A DNA stretch of 64,000 bases from Paraburkholderia sp. BL10I2N1 (GTDB lineage Bacteria; Pseudomonadota; Gammaproteobacteria; Burkholderiales; Burkholderiaceae). The notes under the pieces were generated by a model, which saw only the letters and a list, made by a program, of their open reading frames with translations, did no database searches and was not told the DNA's origin. This document shows, one piece after another, positions 34,555-44,060 of this stretch. Every line of letters begins with the position of its first letter. Positions within the stretch are counted from its first letter, which is position 1. Both the position numbers and the translations under genes were made by a program. Where the stretch lies: contig NZ_SNWA01000002.1 in assembly GCF_004361815.1 (NCBI RefSeq), positions 1,736,001-1,800,000 of the forward strand, in the 5' to 3' direction.

Positions 34555-35613
34555 CTAGTCCATTGAACCGGATGAATTGCACCGGATGCGTCGAGTTGGA
34601 TCGGAATACTTCCATTTCAATGGGGCAGCCTGTTTGTTGTATTGGCGGATGTAGCGCATGAGCTTTTTGTCGAGATCTCTGGTGCTGTTGAATACCCCAC
34701 GCGTGATGACGTCGCGCTGGATGCGGGCAAACCAGTTCTCGACCTGATTCAGCCATGACGAATACGTGGGGGTGTAATGGATCGAGACGTTCGTATGATC
34801 AGCCAGAAAGGTTTCAACGGCGTCGGTTTTGTGGCTGCTCACGTTGTCGCAGATCACGTGAATCTCCTGTCCGGCTGGTTGTGCCGCTACCACCTCGGTG
34901 AGGAACGCGACGAACTGGGCACTGGTATGGCGTGGGGCAGTCTTGCCCAGCACTTCGCCAGTGGCCACATTCAACGCCGCAAACAGGCTCAGGGTGCCAT
35001 TGCGTTTGTATTCGAAGCCATGACTCTCGGCGCGCCCGGGCGAGAGCGGCAACATGCGATCTTTGCGATCAAGCGCCTGAATGGCCGTTTTCTCGTCCAC
35101 GCAGAACACCACCGCATGCAACGGCGGGTTCAGGTACAGGCCGATCACATCGGCAGCCTTGGCCTCAAAGTCGGGATCGTTGGACACCATGTGGGTATCG
35201 AGACGATGCGGCCGGATGTCGTGCTTGCGCCAGATACGTTGTACCGTCATGAAAGGCACGCCCAGTTGCGCGGCCAGTCTGCGGCTGCTCCAGTGCGTCG
35301 AGCCGTCGGCCGGTTTGCGTCGCAGCGTATAGTCGAGCACTCTCGCCTCAAGACGCGCCAGATCCCGGCGCGGCGCACGACCTGGGTGCCTGCCGCACAG
35401 GCCCGCCAGACGCTCACTGGCGAAGCGGGTTTGCCATGTCGAGATGAAACGCGAATCGCATCGCAACTCATTCATGATCGACCCGCGCGAGGCCCCTTCG
35501 TCGAGCAGCAGGATCAGCCGCGCTCGCCTCACCTGGCCAACGGCCATCGTTCGGCTGCGCTGCATCGACAGCAGTTCTTCCCGCTCGACTTCACTCAGAT
35601 TCATTTTGTTCAT
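34555..35613 (-). CDS. IS630-family transposase
   Basis: 352 residues. N-terminal helix-turn-helix region (ARLILLLDEGASRGSIMNEL) and second DNA-binding region (LAAQLGVPFMTVQRIWRKHD), followed by the DDE catalytic core: Asp in VVFCVDEKTAIQALDR, Asp in EIHVICDNVSSHKT, Glu in YSSWLNQVENWFARI. The frame is intact, so the element may be active. The stop codon is TAG, where TA comes from the duplicated target site and G from flanking host DNA; the element itself ends one codon short of a stop. Confidence 0.95.
   Translation of the reverse strand: MNKMNLSEVEREELLSMQRSRTMAVGQVRRARLILLLDEGASRGSIMNELRCDSRFISTWQTRFASERLAGLCGRHPGRAPRRDLARLEARVLDYTLRRKPADGSTHWSSRRLAAQLGVPFMTVQRIWRKHDIRPHRLDTHMVSNDPDFEAKAADVIGLYLNPPLHAVVFCVDEKTAIQALDRKDRMLPLSPGRAESHGFEYKRNGTLSLFAALNVATGEVLGKTAPRHTSAQFVAFLTEVVAAQPAGQEIHVICDNVSSHKTDAVETFLADHTNVSIHYTPTYSSWLNQVENWFARIQRDVITRGVFNSTRDLDKKLMRYIRQYNKQAAPLKWKYSDPTRRIRCNSSGSMD
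34558..34584 (+). repeat. IS630 terminal inverted repeat, left
   Basis: GTCCATTGAACC, a five-base variable block GGATG, then AATTGCACCG. It matches the right end in 22 of 27 positions in two blocks. Confidence 0.9.
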
Positions 35614-35625
35614 GCACCTTTAGAT

Positions 35626-35652
35626 CGGTGCAATTTCATTGGTTCAATGGAC
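35626..35652 (-). repeat. IS630 terminal inverted repeat, right
   Basis: Read inward from 35652 on the minus strand: GTCCATTGAACC, variable block AATGA, then AATTGCACCG. Mirror of the left repeat. Confidence 0.9.
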
Positions 35653-35878
35653 TAGGTGCTGTTGCTCCGCCGAAGCTGTTACCTTTGCAGGACGCCAGGG
35701 TAGACGCTTCCTGGAATGTTCAAACCCACGTCATCGGCCATGAGATCGGCTTTTCGGCAGATATTGTGGGTATGGTCGGTCTTTAGATCGGCTTCGAAAA
35801 ACGGTCTTCCCTACACTTTATAAGTATCCGGTCCCCTAGCCGCCACCAGGCGCCCTCGTGGGTGTTTTTGACCGTTTG

Positions 35879-37348
35879 TCACACATACGTGATCACCGCG
35901 GGGGGGCCCGGCACCACATTAAAGCTGTTGGTGTTATAGGCGATGGCACCTTGCATCTGCAACTGCGCGACGACGTTGTTGTTGCCAGGACCGGTAAGCG
36001 TGAGCACGCCGTTGGCGAAGTTGGGAGGGAGGGTCACCTCGGCCTCCAGCTCGATCGAGTGGGTCGGCCCAAAATTCTTGATAGTGCCGCCGAAAGCACC
36101 GGGGCTTCGCAGCACGAGCTTGGCGTTGTTGCCGGCGAACGTGATTGTTTGACCTGATCCTACTGCCTCGAGCGATGCCACGCTGTTTGCCTGCAGCTCG
36201 ATCGAGCCTTGATCGTCAAGAAGCGTACCGAAACACCGCAGATCGCCGCCCGCAGCGACCGTGATCGTGCCGGCATTGTCGATATCACCGATAAGGTTCA
36301 GTTGCTGGTGAGCGGTTATCGCCCCGAGGTCGTTGATGTTGAATCCCGCGGAAGCGATCACCGTCCCGTGTCCGCTCAGTGTCGCGCCCGTGTAGACGCC
36401 CAACGCAGTTGTCTCGATCTGCCCGTCGGCCAGCGATAGCGCTCCGTTAACGTTAATTGCAATACCCGCCGAAACGAAGCCATGCTCCGCGACCGTAAGC
36501 GAGCCAACTCCCATATGCCCGACTTCCAGGGAGTTATCGACGATGAGACGCGCGTCGCTTCCTTTGACCGTCACCGAGCCCTTGCCCTGGTCGCCCTGTC
36601 CACTGTCTGGCGCCCAGCCGATTGCCACATCCTCTGCGACGACGAGACCCCGCTCATGCACGTCAAGCTTTCCGACAGTATTACGGCCGACAATGACCTG
36701 TCCATGTACCAGCAGCGACGCGTTCGACACCTCGACCGTGCCGCTGCCGGGCTTTAGCTTGTGCCAGTGGTTCCCGATGACCAGAGCCCAAGGATATTTG
36801 ATCGGGTCGCCGTTACCGACACTTACCACGGCCCCTTTCTTGATCGTCAGCACGCCGGTCCCGTCCTGTCCGACGGACATCGGCTGATTGCCACCGTCGA
36901 CGACGGCATGCGCTCCCTGCACCACCAACGTGCCGTGTTTCCCGACTATATTAGCGATCGAAATCGCGTAGGTGTCTGGCGGGTTGCATCCCGAGATCAC
37001 GACACGGCTGTGCTCACCGACTGTCACCATGGCGACGCCGGTAGTCGGCGGGTTGGGGCTAAAATCCACCACGATGTGAAGCTTGGGCGTCGTCAGGATG
37101 GCGCCCCGAAGCAACGTCAAATTTTCATTGACCGGGCAGCCGTACCTCGCAGTCAGGTGCCCTTCAACCCCGTTCGTGCCACCGAAGTTCAGGATTTGCG
37201 CGGTACCTGTCCCGCTTATCGGCGTAGCGGCGTTGACGATGATCGCAAGGTCACTGGGTCCTGGCGGCGCATTAGCTGCGGGATCCCAGTTGCCTGCTGT
37301 CGCGAACGCGCCCGTCCCTGCGGCTCCAGTCCAGTGATATATGGCCAT
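35879..37348 (-). CDS. Beta-helical repeat protein, unknown function
   Basis: 489 residues rich in Gly, Val, Thr and Asn. The N-terminus YHWTGAAGTGAFATAGNWDP resembles the NW-containing start of autotransporter passenger-type repeats. The body is a succession of short strands such as GTVEVSNASLLVHGQVIVGR, GSVTVKGSDARLIVDNSLEV and GSLTVAEHGFVSAGIAINVN, as in right-handed beta-helices. The C-terminus (VLTLTGPGNNNVVAQLQMQG) resembles the closing domain of such proteins. No signal peptide and no C-terminal beta-barrel are visible, so export, if any, would need another route. GGAGG precedes the ATG. The neighbour at 38134 on the same strand is a membrane protein. Confidence 0.75.
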   Translation of the reverse strand: MAIYHWTGAAGTGAFATAGNWDPAANAPPGPSDLAIIVNAATPISGTGTAQILNFGGTNGVEGHLTARYGCPVNENLTLLRGAILTTPKLHIVVDFSPNPPTTGVAMVTVGEHSRVVISGCNPPDTYAISIANIVGKHGTLVVQGAHAVVDGGNQPMSVGQDGTGVLTIKKGAVVSVGNGDPIKYPWALVIGNHWHKLKPGSGTVEVSNASLLVHGQVIVGRNTVGKLDVHERGLVVAEDVAIGWAPDSGQGDQGKGSVTVKGSDARLIVDNSLEVGHMGVGSLTVAEHGFVSAGIAINVNGALSLADGQIETTALGVYTGATLSGHGTVIASAGFNINDLGAITAHQQLNLIGDIDNAGTITVAAGGDLRCFGTLLDDQGSIELQANSVASLEAVGSGQTITFAGNNAKLVLRSPGAFGGTIKNFGPTHSIELEAEVTLPPNFANGVLTLTGPGNNNVVAQLQMQGAIAYNTNSFNVVPGPPAVITYV

Positions 37349-38133
37349 GATGACCTCCGTCGTCGACTGGTCGCGTCGGCATACGAGCGCGCGTGCGTGG
37401 GCATGCGCGAGCCTCTACCGTGGGGGAATCCAGAATGGCGTGGTGCGACCGGGTGTTCGAAATATAGTTGGATATTTCCCGAATGGTCAGTATTAGATCG
37501 TGGTCAGCTCGGAGCCGGTCATTCGTCGTGGGCGACATCCGATACGAAAGATCGTTCTGGTCGATGACACGACGAACATGATCGTCGGGGGACGGGTGCC
37601 GACATTCGAATGTCCGTCTGAGAGCGCGGTCGAGCGGCCGGAGATGGCCGACTACGATCTTTCAAGCGTTGCGCACAACCAGCGCGTCGCCGGCTCTGTT
37701 TGCGACGACGGCGCGTGACTCCAGTTCGGCCATGAGGGTCATTCAAGTCTCACCGAAACGATCCACGTTGGATGTCCGGTTCCAGATTTCATTAATGGAA
37801 TCTTCGCAGACGAAGTAGATGTTCATCCGCAGCCGATATCTCTTTCCGGTTATATATTTTTAGCCCAATCGGTTTCAGCTCGAATTCCGCGAACTTGAGT
37901 GGTGAACTATCGCTATTCTGAACGGCTACGTATCCATGCGCCAGATTTCTCCACGAAAACCAAGCCTGGGCGGCGAACTTGAAGCTTGATCACCTGAAAT
38001 TGCTGCCTCAGCGGCACCTCACTCATGGAATGGCCGCCAACACGACAGGCGAGACCGATGCACATAGGGGCGTTGTCTATGGGGAGGCGACCGTCGAGTA
38101 CTCGTGCAAAGCTTGCGAAAAAATGGCCGCAGA
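37349..38133. other. Long intergenic region, no confident gene
   Basis: 785 bases between the two minus-strand hypothetical genes, with AT-rich patches (for example around 37840-37870). Small frames occur on both strands. One plus-strand frame ends with VEYSCKACEKMAAD near 38136, but none has a start site or family match that I trust. It probably contains the promoter of the beta-helical gene and decayed sequence. Confidence 0.45.
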
Positions 38134-39813
38134 CTAAGCGGGTCTTGCCGCGTTCACCAGTCCAGCGGTAGAAGGGTCGTGCATTCGTGTTCCAGAAGAC
38201 GTTCCCGTTTGTGCGGAATTTCGATCGCTCGCCTGAATACCTCTGGTACTGACTGATCGCGCGGGGAAGATGACGTCGACGAGCCGGTCTACAAAGTAGA
38301 AAAACTTGTCGGAAGCGTAACCCGCTACAAAGGCCACGCCTAGCGGGGAGATATTCTGGCCGCCGTGGACAAGATCACTGAACAGGCCTATCGCTATACC
38401 GACGATAATGGCACAGGTCACATGAGAGCGATTGGCCACCTTTGAATATTCCGGATGAAACCGGCTTGTCTCGCACTCAATCTTTATTTTCCGAAGAATG
38501 GCGGCGCATGCGCCCAACCAGGCATACAGCACCGGCAGCACAAAACCCGTTATCGCACCGACAAATGAAAGGATGATCTCTCGCCCGTACAGCGCCATTG
38601 CGCGGATGTCCTGATACGCTGCTATTTTGACGAATCCATCCGCAATCACGCTTTCTGGGCGAACGGCGTTGCCGCTTGCGTCTGCCATTTCGGATGTGGC
38701 TTGTAGCATCGGGACTTTGATCTCCAGGCTGTCGCGGATTCTGGCTTGATCGCAGATCCAATCCGTAACAGCAGGAGCAGATGCCGCGATTCCGGCTGCC
38801 ATTGCGGGCTTGCTCGAAGCCTCGGCGCAGTCTGGGTCACGGTCTGTATAGCGATTGGTGACGGACACGTTGAGGAGTCTTCCAATTACCCGTATGCGAT
38901 GTACGTCGTTGAACAGTTGTCTGTTGTTGGTTGCGAACTTTTGAAGGCTTTCCTTGATCTGTAGGGCTGGCTGGGAGTTACTGAGCGCCTGGAGATCGTT
39001 ACCTGCCTTCTCTCTGGCGTCAATCACTTCTGGGGTGTCGTTTTGCAACTGATAGTGTTGACTGTAAGAAGACGCCAGCAGTGCACGAAGTTCCCGTTCG
39101 CTCTTTTGTTTGGCTCGTAAAATATCGTCCCCGTGACTGACGAGCTGGTTATGCAAGGACATCGCACCCGCATCATTTTGTCGAATAGTCTGCTCTACGT
39201 CCTCGGAAATCTGGTTAACCGTAAAGAGAAGACACGAGAGAGAAACGACCGCGAATGTGAGAACAACTGCGGATGAGGTATAGATCCTGATGGCCCGTCG
39301 TGCACCGCGTCGGGCTTCCGCGCCGGCGGTCTCCGCGACAACGGGTATAGCGCGATGCGCGAGCCGATCCAGTGCAGAGTAGAAGGCAGATTCGATGGCA
39401 GAATCCCACGCTCGATTCGTCTGCGCCGTCCGCGCCTGTGACAAGGCCTGGATGTCGCCTGGTGCCACGTCGTTTCCCGAAAATGCTGCATACGACACCA
39501 GTTCTTCAGCGCGTCGCAGATCCTCGGCAACTTGAGAGTTTGGGTAATGGACGAGCTTCGCCAGACGGGTGGCGACATTGTAAAGGGCGGCCTCGAGCGC
39601 CTCTGAGCCGCTGAAATGCCACAACGCATGGCGGGCACGTCGCACTGTTGACAGATCGTCAGCATTGACGTCGATGCCGTTATCCATGGCGTACGAGATC
39701 ATCTTTTCGGCATCGGCGATCCTTTTTGCCAGTCTCCGCCGAAACATCCAGCACTCTCGTGTTCCGGTGGCCTGGCTTTTGAGCAAGTCTTCGTCTCTTT
39801 GCTGGTAGCTCAT
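38134..39813 (-). CDS. Membrane protein with internal duplication, unknown function
   Basis: 559 residues from Met at 39813, chosen because AAGGAGG lies five bases upstream; the frame extends to 39837. Residues about 31-92 and 98-159 are tandem copies of one helical unit: RIADAEKMISYAMDNGIDVN aligns with DLRRAEELVSYAAFSGNDVA, and ALEAALYNVATRLAKLVHYP with AIESAFYSALDRLAHRAIPV. A membrane helix (VVLTFAVVSLSCLLFTV) follows at about 181-201, then a large non-membrane region to about 410. Three more helices close the protein (SFVGAITGFVLPVLYAWLG; TCAIIVGIAIGLFSDLV; SPLGVAFVAGYASDKFF). I know no named family. The GC content is lower than in neighbouring operons, which suggests transfer. Confidence 0.75.
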   Translation of the reverse strand: MSYQQRDEDLLKSQATGTRECWMFRRRLAKRIADAEKMISYAMDNGIDVNADDLSTVRRARHALWHFSGSEALEAALYNVATRLAKLVHYPNSQVAEDLRRAEELVSYAAFSGNDVAPGDIQALSQARTAQTNRAWDSAIESAFYSALDRLAHRAIPVVAETAGAEARRGARRAIRIYTSSAVVLTFAVVSLSCLLFTVNQISEDVEQTIRQNDAGAMSLHNQLVSHGDDILRAKQKSERELRALLASSYSQHYQLQNDTPEVIDAREKAGNDLQALSNSQPALQIKESLQKFATNNRQLFNDVHRIRVIGRLLNVSVTNRYTDRDPDCAEASSKPAMAAGIAASAPAVTDWICDQARIRDSLEIKVPMLQATSEMADASGNAVRPESVIADGFVKIAAYQDIRAMALYGREIILSFVGAITGFVLPVLYAWLGACAAILRKIKIECETSRFHPEYSKVANRSHVTCAIIVGIAIGLFSDLVHGGQNISPLGVAFVAGYASDKFFYFVDRLVDVIFPARSVSTRGIQASDRNSAQTGTSSGTRMHDPSTAGLVNAARPA

Positions 39814-40217
39814 CATCGCCTCCTTCGAATTCGACACCTAGGCCGGATAGAACTGAAAGGACCGTAGTCGCGGAGCACGCAATTGTCCACGACATCCGCC
39901 AGCTTTTGGAGCAGATGCCGGCCGGAATCCTCTTGCTTCCGCGATGCTCAGGCGCCAGACTGCGCGTCTTCGTCTTATGAAAGACGGTTGCATGTTCGGC
40001 GGATTCAAAACGCGGGAGTCTTTTACATGCACGCGTCGCTTTAGTCGCCTGTCGATGATCGTGACCTGTTTTGAAAAGACTGCCCGCAACGGCCGGGCAC
40101 CTGGCAGCCGCCCCGACTGCTCGAACGACAGTTGCATCGTGATAGCGCCTGGCCGGTTGGCTCGTGAGCGGCTTTCAGAGCACCAGGTACCACGCCTCCC
40201 CCCGGGTTTCCATTTAC
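39814..40217. other. Intergenic region, no gene seen
   Basis: About 400 bases between the divergent membrane-protein gene and the aromatic-CoA operon. Overlapping frames on both strands are present, but none shows a start site or a family pattern. Confidence 0.45.
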
Positions 40218-40246
40218 TTGACATCTAAACTATCTAGGACTAAATT
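40218..40246 (+). promoter_or_regulatory. Promoter of aromatic-CoA operon
   Basis: TTGACA (40218-40223), a 17-base spacer and TAAATT (40241-40246) form a sigma-70-type promoter 29 bases before the first start codon. The spacer contains ATCTAAACTATCTAGG, with repeated ATCTA elements, placed well for repression by the operon's own MarR-family protein. Confidence 0.6.
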
Positions 40247-40275
40247 AAATCCCGTAAACCACGTAAGGAGCGGGT

Positions 40276-42648
40276 ATGCGCATCGTCTGTATCGGGGGAG
40301 GCCCCGCCGGTTTGTACTTCGGCCTGTTGATGAAGGGACGGAACCCGGAGAACGAAGTCACCGTAATCGAACGCAACCGCCCTTACGACACGTTCGGCTG
40401 GGGCGTCGTGTTCTCGGACCAGACGCTCGGCAACCTGCGTGCAGCCGATGCGCCCAGCGCCGACATGATCCTCGACGCCTTCAATCACTGGGACGACATC
40501 GAGATCAACTTCCGCGGCGAGAAGGTCCGTTCGTCGGGCCACGGCTTCTGCGGAATCGGACGCAAGCGTCTGCTTAACATCCTGCAGGCGCGCTGCGAGG
40601 AACTGGGCGTCAAGCTGGTCTTCGAAACCCAGGTCACGGATGACGACCTTTACGACGCCGACCTGATCGTCGCCTCCGACGGCCTGAACAGCGCGATCCG
40701 CCAGAAGTATGAGGCGACCTACCAGCCCGACATCGACGTGCGCCATTGCCGCTTCGTCTGGCTCGGCACGAAGAAGCTCTTCGACGCCTTCACATTCGCG
40801 TTCGAAGAAACCGAATGGGGCTGGTTCCAGGCCCACGCGTACCGCTTCGACGACAGCACATCGACCTTCATCGTGGAAACGCCCGAGCACGTCTGGCGCG
40901 CCGCCGGTCTCGACGAAATGAGCAAGGAAGACAGCATCGCGTTCTGCGAGCGCCTTTTTGCCAAATACCTCGACGGCAATGCGCTGCTCTCCAATGCAAG
41001 CCATCTGCGCGGCTCGTCGCAATGGATCCGCTTCCCGCGCGTCGTCAACAAGGAATGGGTGCACTGGAAACCGCGCGCCGGCGGCGGCAAAACGCCGGTT
41101 GTCCTGATGGGCGACGCCGCCCATACCGCGCATTTCTCAATCGGCTCCGGCACCAAGCTCGCACTTGAAGATTCCATCGAACTCGCCAACAGCATCGGCG
41201 CCCATCCCGGCGACCTTCCGGCCGCGCTTGCGCACTACACGGAAGTGCGCAGCGTCGACGTCCTGCGCATCCAGAACGCGGCGCGCAATTCGACGGAATG
41301 GTTCGAACACGTCGACCGCTACACGTCGTTCAAGCCGGAGCAGTTTGCGTATTCGCTGCTGACGCGCTCGCAGCGCATCTCGCACGAAAACCTGCGTGCC
41401 CGCGATGCACGGTATCTGTCCCAGTTCGAAGACTGGCTCGCCTCTGAAGCCGGTGTCACGCGCGCCGACGACAAGCGCCCGATCCCGCCGATGTTCACGC
41501 CATTCAGGCTGCGCGGCGTGACGTTGAAGAATCGCGTCGTCGTATCGCCAATGGCGCAGTACTCGGCGGTCGACGGCATTGCCGGCGACTACCACCTGAT
41601 GCATCTCGGCGCCCGCGCAATGGGCGGGGCCGCGCTGGTGATGACCGAGATGACCTGTGTATCGCCGGAAGCGCGCATCACGCCGGGATGTCCCGGCATG
41701 TATGCGCCCGAGCATCTCGTTGCATGGCACCGCATCGTCGATTTCGTGCACGCGCAATCGGACGCGAAGATCGGCATGCAGATCGGGCACGCCGGAGCGA
41801 AGGCATCGACGCGTGTCGCGTGGGAAGGCATCGACCAGCCCTTGCCTGACGGCAACTGGCGACTCGTGTCCGCCTCGCCGCAGCAGTATCTGCGCGGCGT
41901 GAGCCAGTGGTCGCGCGAGGCCACGCATGAGGACCTGCGCTCGATCGAAGCCGAATTCGTGCGTGCCACCGAAATGGCGGAGGCTGCCGGCTTCGACTGG
42001 CTCGAACTGCACTGTGCACACGGGTATTTCCTGTCGAGCTTCCTGTCGCCGCTCACCAACCAACGTACGGATGAATACGGCGGCTCGCTTGCGAACCGTC
42101 TGCGCTATCCGCTGCAGGTCTTCGCTGCGATCCGCAAGGTCTGGCCGCAGGACAAGCCGATTTCTGTGCGCATTTCCGCCAACGACTGGGTCGAGGGCGG
42201 CACCACGCCGGACGACGCCGTCGAAATCGCGCGCGCGTTCAAGGCAGCCGGTGCGGACATGATCGACGTCTCGTCGGGACAGGTCAGCAAGGAAGAGAAG
42301 CCCGTGTACGGCCGCATGTTCCAGACGCCCTTCGCCGACCGCATCCGCAATGAAGCGGGCATCGCGACGATCGCCGTTGGCGCGATTTCCGAAGCCGATC
42401 ACGTGAATAGCATCATCGCAGCCGGACGCGCCGATCTGTGCGCGGTTGCGCGTCCGCATCTGGCCAATCCTTCGTGGACGCTCAACGAAGCCGCCCGCAT
42501 CGGCTATTTCGATGTGATGTGGCCAAGGCAGTACACCGCGGCAAAGTCGCAGCTCGAACGCAATCTGGAACGTGAACGTGCGCAGGCCATCGAGAACGCG
42601 CGGCTCTCGCCGCAGGAGCGCGCCCAGCGCGCGGAGGGAACAACGTGA
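40276..42648 (+). CDS. 2-aminobenzoyl-CoA / salicylyl-CoA monooxygenase::ene-reductase
   Basis: 790 residues in two domains. Residues 1 to about 395 form a class A flavin monooxygenase ([22 protein letters not shown] motif [20 protein letters not shown]). Residues about 410-770 form an Old Yellow Enzyme-type reductase ([47 protein letters not shown]). This natural fusion is known from 2-aminobenzoyl-CoA monooxygenase/reductase, which hydroxylates and then reduces the ring of anthraniloyl-CoA, and from salicylyl-CoA 5-hydroxylases. It is the key dearomatising enzyme of the operon. The presence of a RidA gene favours the amino substrate, but I cannot exclude salicylyl-CoA. AAGGAG precedes the ATG. 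Confidence 0.9.
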   Translation: MRIVCIGGGPAGLYFGLLMKGRNPENEVTVIERNRPYDTFGWGVVFSDQTLGNLRAADAPSADMILDAFNHWDDIEINFRGEKVRSSGHGFCGIGRKRLLNILQARCEELGVKLVFETQVTDDDLYDADLIVASDGLNSAIRQKYEATYQPDIDVRHCRFVWLGTKKLFDAFTFAFEETEWGWFQAHAYRFDDSTSTFIVETPEHVWRAAGLDEMSKEDSIAFCERLFAKYLDGNALLSNASHLRGSSQWIRFPRVVNKEWVHWKPRAGGGKTPVVLMGDAAHTAHFSIGSGTKLALEDSIELANSIGAHPGDLPAALAHYTEVRSVDVLRIQNAARNSTEWFEHVDRYTSFKPEQFAYSLLTRSQRISHENLRARDARYLSQFEDWLASEAGVTRADDKRPIPPMFTPFRLRGVTLKNRVVVSPMAQYSAVDGIAGDYHLMHLGARAMGGAALVMTEMTCVSPEARITPGCPGMYAPEHLVAWHRIVDFVHAQSDAKIGMQIGHAGAKASTRVAWEGIDQPLPDGNWRLVSASPQQYLRGVSQWSREATHEDLRSIEAEFVRATEMAEAAGFDWLELHCAHGYFLSSFLSPLTNQRTDEYGGSLANRLRYPLQVFAAIRKVWPQDKPISVRISANDWVEGGTTPDDAVEIARAFKAAGADMIDVSSGQVSKEEKPVYGRMFQTPFADRIRNEAGIATIAVGAISEADHVNSIIAAGRADLCAVARPHLANPSWTLNEAARIGYFDVMWPRQYTAAKSQLERNLERERAQAIENARLSPQERAQRAEGTT

Positions 42649-43430
42649 ACAACGCGTGGCAGGGACTTGAAGGGCGGCACGCCGTCGTGACCGGCGGCGG
42701 TAGCGGCATCGGTGCGGCCACCGCGCAGGCGCTGATTGGCGCTGGCGCGCGCGTGACCTTGATGGGCCGCGATCCGGCGAAGCTCGCTGCACAACGCGAG
42801 GCACTCAAAGCAGCGGGACAAGTGGATGCGCTCAGCGTCGACGTCACGCAGGAAGCTGCCGTCGCCACCGCGTTCGCGCAGGCTGCGGAGCGCTTCGGTC
42901 CGGTCGACGTGCTCGTCAATAACGCGGGCCAGGCCCAGGCCGCGCCGTTCGCGCACACCGACATGACGCTCTGGCAACGCATGCTCGACGTCAACCTGAC
43001 AGGCGTCTTCCTTTGCACCCGCGCCGTGTTGCCTTCGATGCTCCAGCGCGGCGGCGGCCGGATCGTCAACGTCGCAAGCACCGCGGGGCAAACCGGCTAT
43101 GCCTACGTCGCGGCGTACTGCGCGGCGAAACATGGCGTGATCGGCCTCACGCGTTCGCTCGCGCTCGAGGTCGCGACAAGGGGCATCACCGTCAATGCCG
43201 TGTGCCCCGGCTATACCGAAACCGAACTGCTGCGCGCATCGCTTGAGCAGATCACAGCGAAAACCTCGCGCAGCGAACAGGAGGCGCGCGAAGCCTTGCT
43301 GCGTCAGAACCCCCAACACCGTTTCGTCGCGCCGGAAGAAGTCGCGAACTCCGTGCTCTGGCTGTGTGCGCCAGGTTCCGACGCGATCACGGGCCAATCG
43401 ATTTCCATCTCTGGTGGAGAAGTAATGTGA
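42645..43430 (+). CDS. SDR-family NAD(P)-dependent dehydrogenase
   Basis: 261 residues: cofactor motif [28 protein letters not shown], catalytic Ser in [14 protein letters not shown], and the Tyr-Lys pair in [20 protein letters not shown]. It starts with GTG inside the GTGA overlap with the fusion gene and ends in an ATGTGA overlap with the MarR gene. In this pathway type the likely role is oxidation of a beta-hydroxyacyl-CoA intermediate after ring reduction and opening, by analogy with 3-hydroxyacyl-CoA dehydrogenases. Confidence 0.92.
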   Translation: MNNAWQGLEGRHAVVTGGGSGIGAATAQALIGAGARVTLMGRDPAKLAAQREALKAAGQVDALSVDVTQEAAVATAFAQAAERFGPVDVLVNNAGQAQAAPFAHTDMTLWQRMLDVNLTGVFLCTRAVLPSMLQRGGGRIVNVASTAGQTGYAYVAAYCAAKHGVIGLTRSLALEVATRGITVNAVCPGYTETELLRASLEQITAKTSRSEQEAREALLRQNPQHRFVAPEEVANSVLWLCAPGSDAITGQSISISGGEVM

Positions 43431-43984
43431 CTAACGCTGCCAAAGTGAAGAAAAACGCTGCCGCCGAAGCAAAAAGCACGCGCAAAGGCGTTGCCAAGCC
43501 CGCGGAGAATGTCGTCGACATGGAGATGAGCACCGGTGCGGATAGCCATATGGGCTTGCGTCTGTGGCTGCGGATGCTCACCACCACCAACCTCGTGCAA
43601 GCTGAGTTGCGCAAGCGTCTGCGCAACGAATTCGACACGACGTTACCGCGTTTCGACATGATGGCGCAGCTCGAGCGCCATCCCGATGGCCTGAAGATGA
43701 CCGAGCTGTCGCGTCGCCTGATGGTGACCGGCGGCAACGTGACCGGCATCACCGACCAGTTGGAGAAAGAAGGCCTCGTCACTCGCGACGTCGATCCGAA
43801 CGACCGTCGCTCGATCAGCGTCAAGCTCACACCGAATGGCCGCGCATTGTTCGACAGGATGGCTGTCGCGCATGAGCAGTGGGTCGTCGAAATGTTCGGC
43901 GGCCTCGGCCTCGACGACAAATCGCGGATGCATCAGCGCCTCGGCAAGCTGAAACAACATCTGCTCGACACCCTTGGCGATTGA
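43427..43984 (+). CDS. MarR-family transcriptional regulator of aromatic-CoA operon
   Basis: 185 residues from a GTG that overlaps the SDR stop codon. A Lys/Ala-rich N-terminal tail (about 1-30) precedes the winged helix: LPRFDMMAQLERHPDGLKMT, ELSRRLMVTGGNVTGITDQL and the wing RDVDPNDRRSISVKLTPNGR. Such regulators in aromatic-CoA operons repress until the CoA-thioester binds. It lies inside the operon it probably controls, allowing autoregulation. Confidence 0.92.
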   Translation: MTNAAKVKKNAAAEAKSTRKGVAKPAENVVDMEMSTGADSHMGLRLWLRMLTTTNLVQAELRKRLRNEFDTTLPRFDMMAQLERHPDGLKMTELSRRLMVTGGNVTGITDQLEKEGLVTRDVDPNDRRSISVKLTPNGRALFDRMAVAHEQWVVEMFGGLGLDDKSRMHQRLGKLKQHLLDTLGD

Positions 43985-44060
43985 TTGATACCAGACTGCA
44001 ACTTGCATGGGACCAGAGTAAGCGCTAAAGCGCCAACTCTGGTCGACACAGGAGATATTC

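Larger units (their letters stand above)
34556..35654. mobile_element. Complete IS630-type insertion sequence with TA target duplication
   Basis: The element proper runs from 34558 to 35652, flanked by TA at 34556-34557 and 35653-35654, the target choice typical of IS630/Tc1 elements. The imperfect terminal inverted repeats both begin GTCCATTGAACC and share AATTGCACCG five bases further in. One transposase gene fills it on the minus strand. Joining the flanks without the element gives CATAC-TA-GGTGC. Confidence 0.95.

Noticed and set aside
35842..35875. Hairpin CCAC-AGG/CCT-GTGG followed by GTGTTTTT, a plus-strand terminator candidate
   Set aside because: No plus-strand gene lies upstream for it to serve, the stem is short and interrupted, and neighbouring genes run on the other strand.
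37500..37746. Two overlapping short frames
   Set aside because: There is no ribosome-binding site and no family character; one mirrors the other. Treated as chance.
39838..40230. Possible genes on either strand between the membrane-protein gene and the aromatic operon
   Set aside because: The frames are Arg/Ser-rich, lack ribosome-binding sites and overlap the operon promoter.
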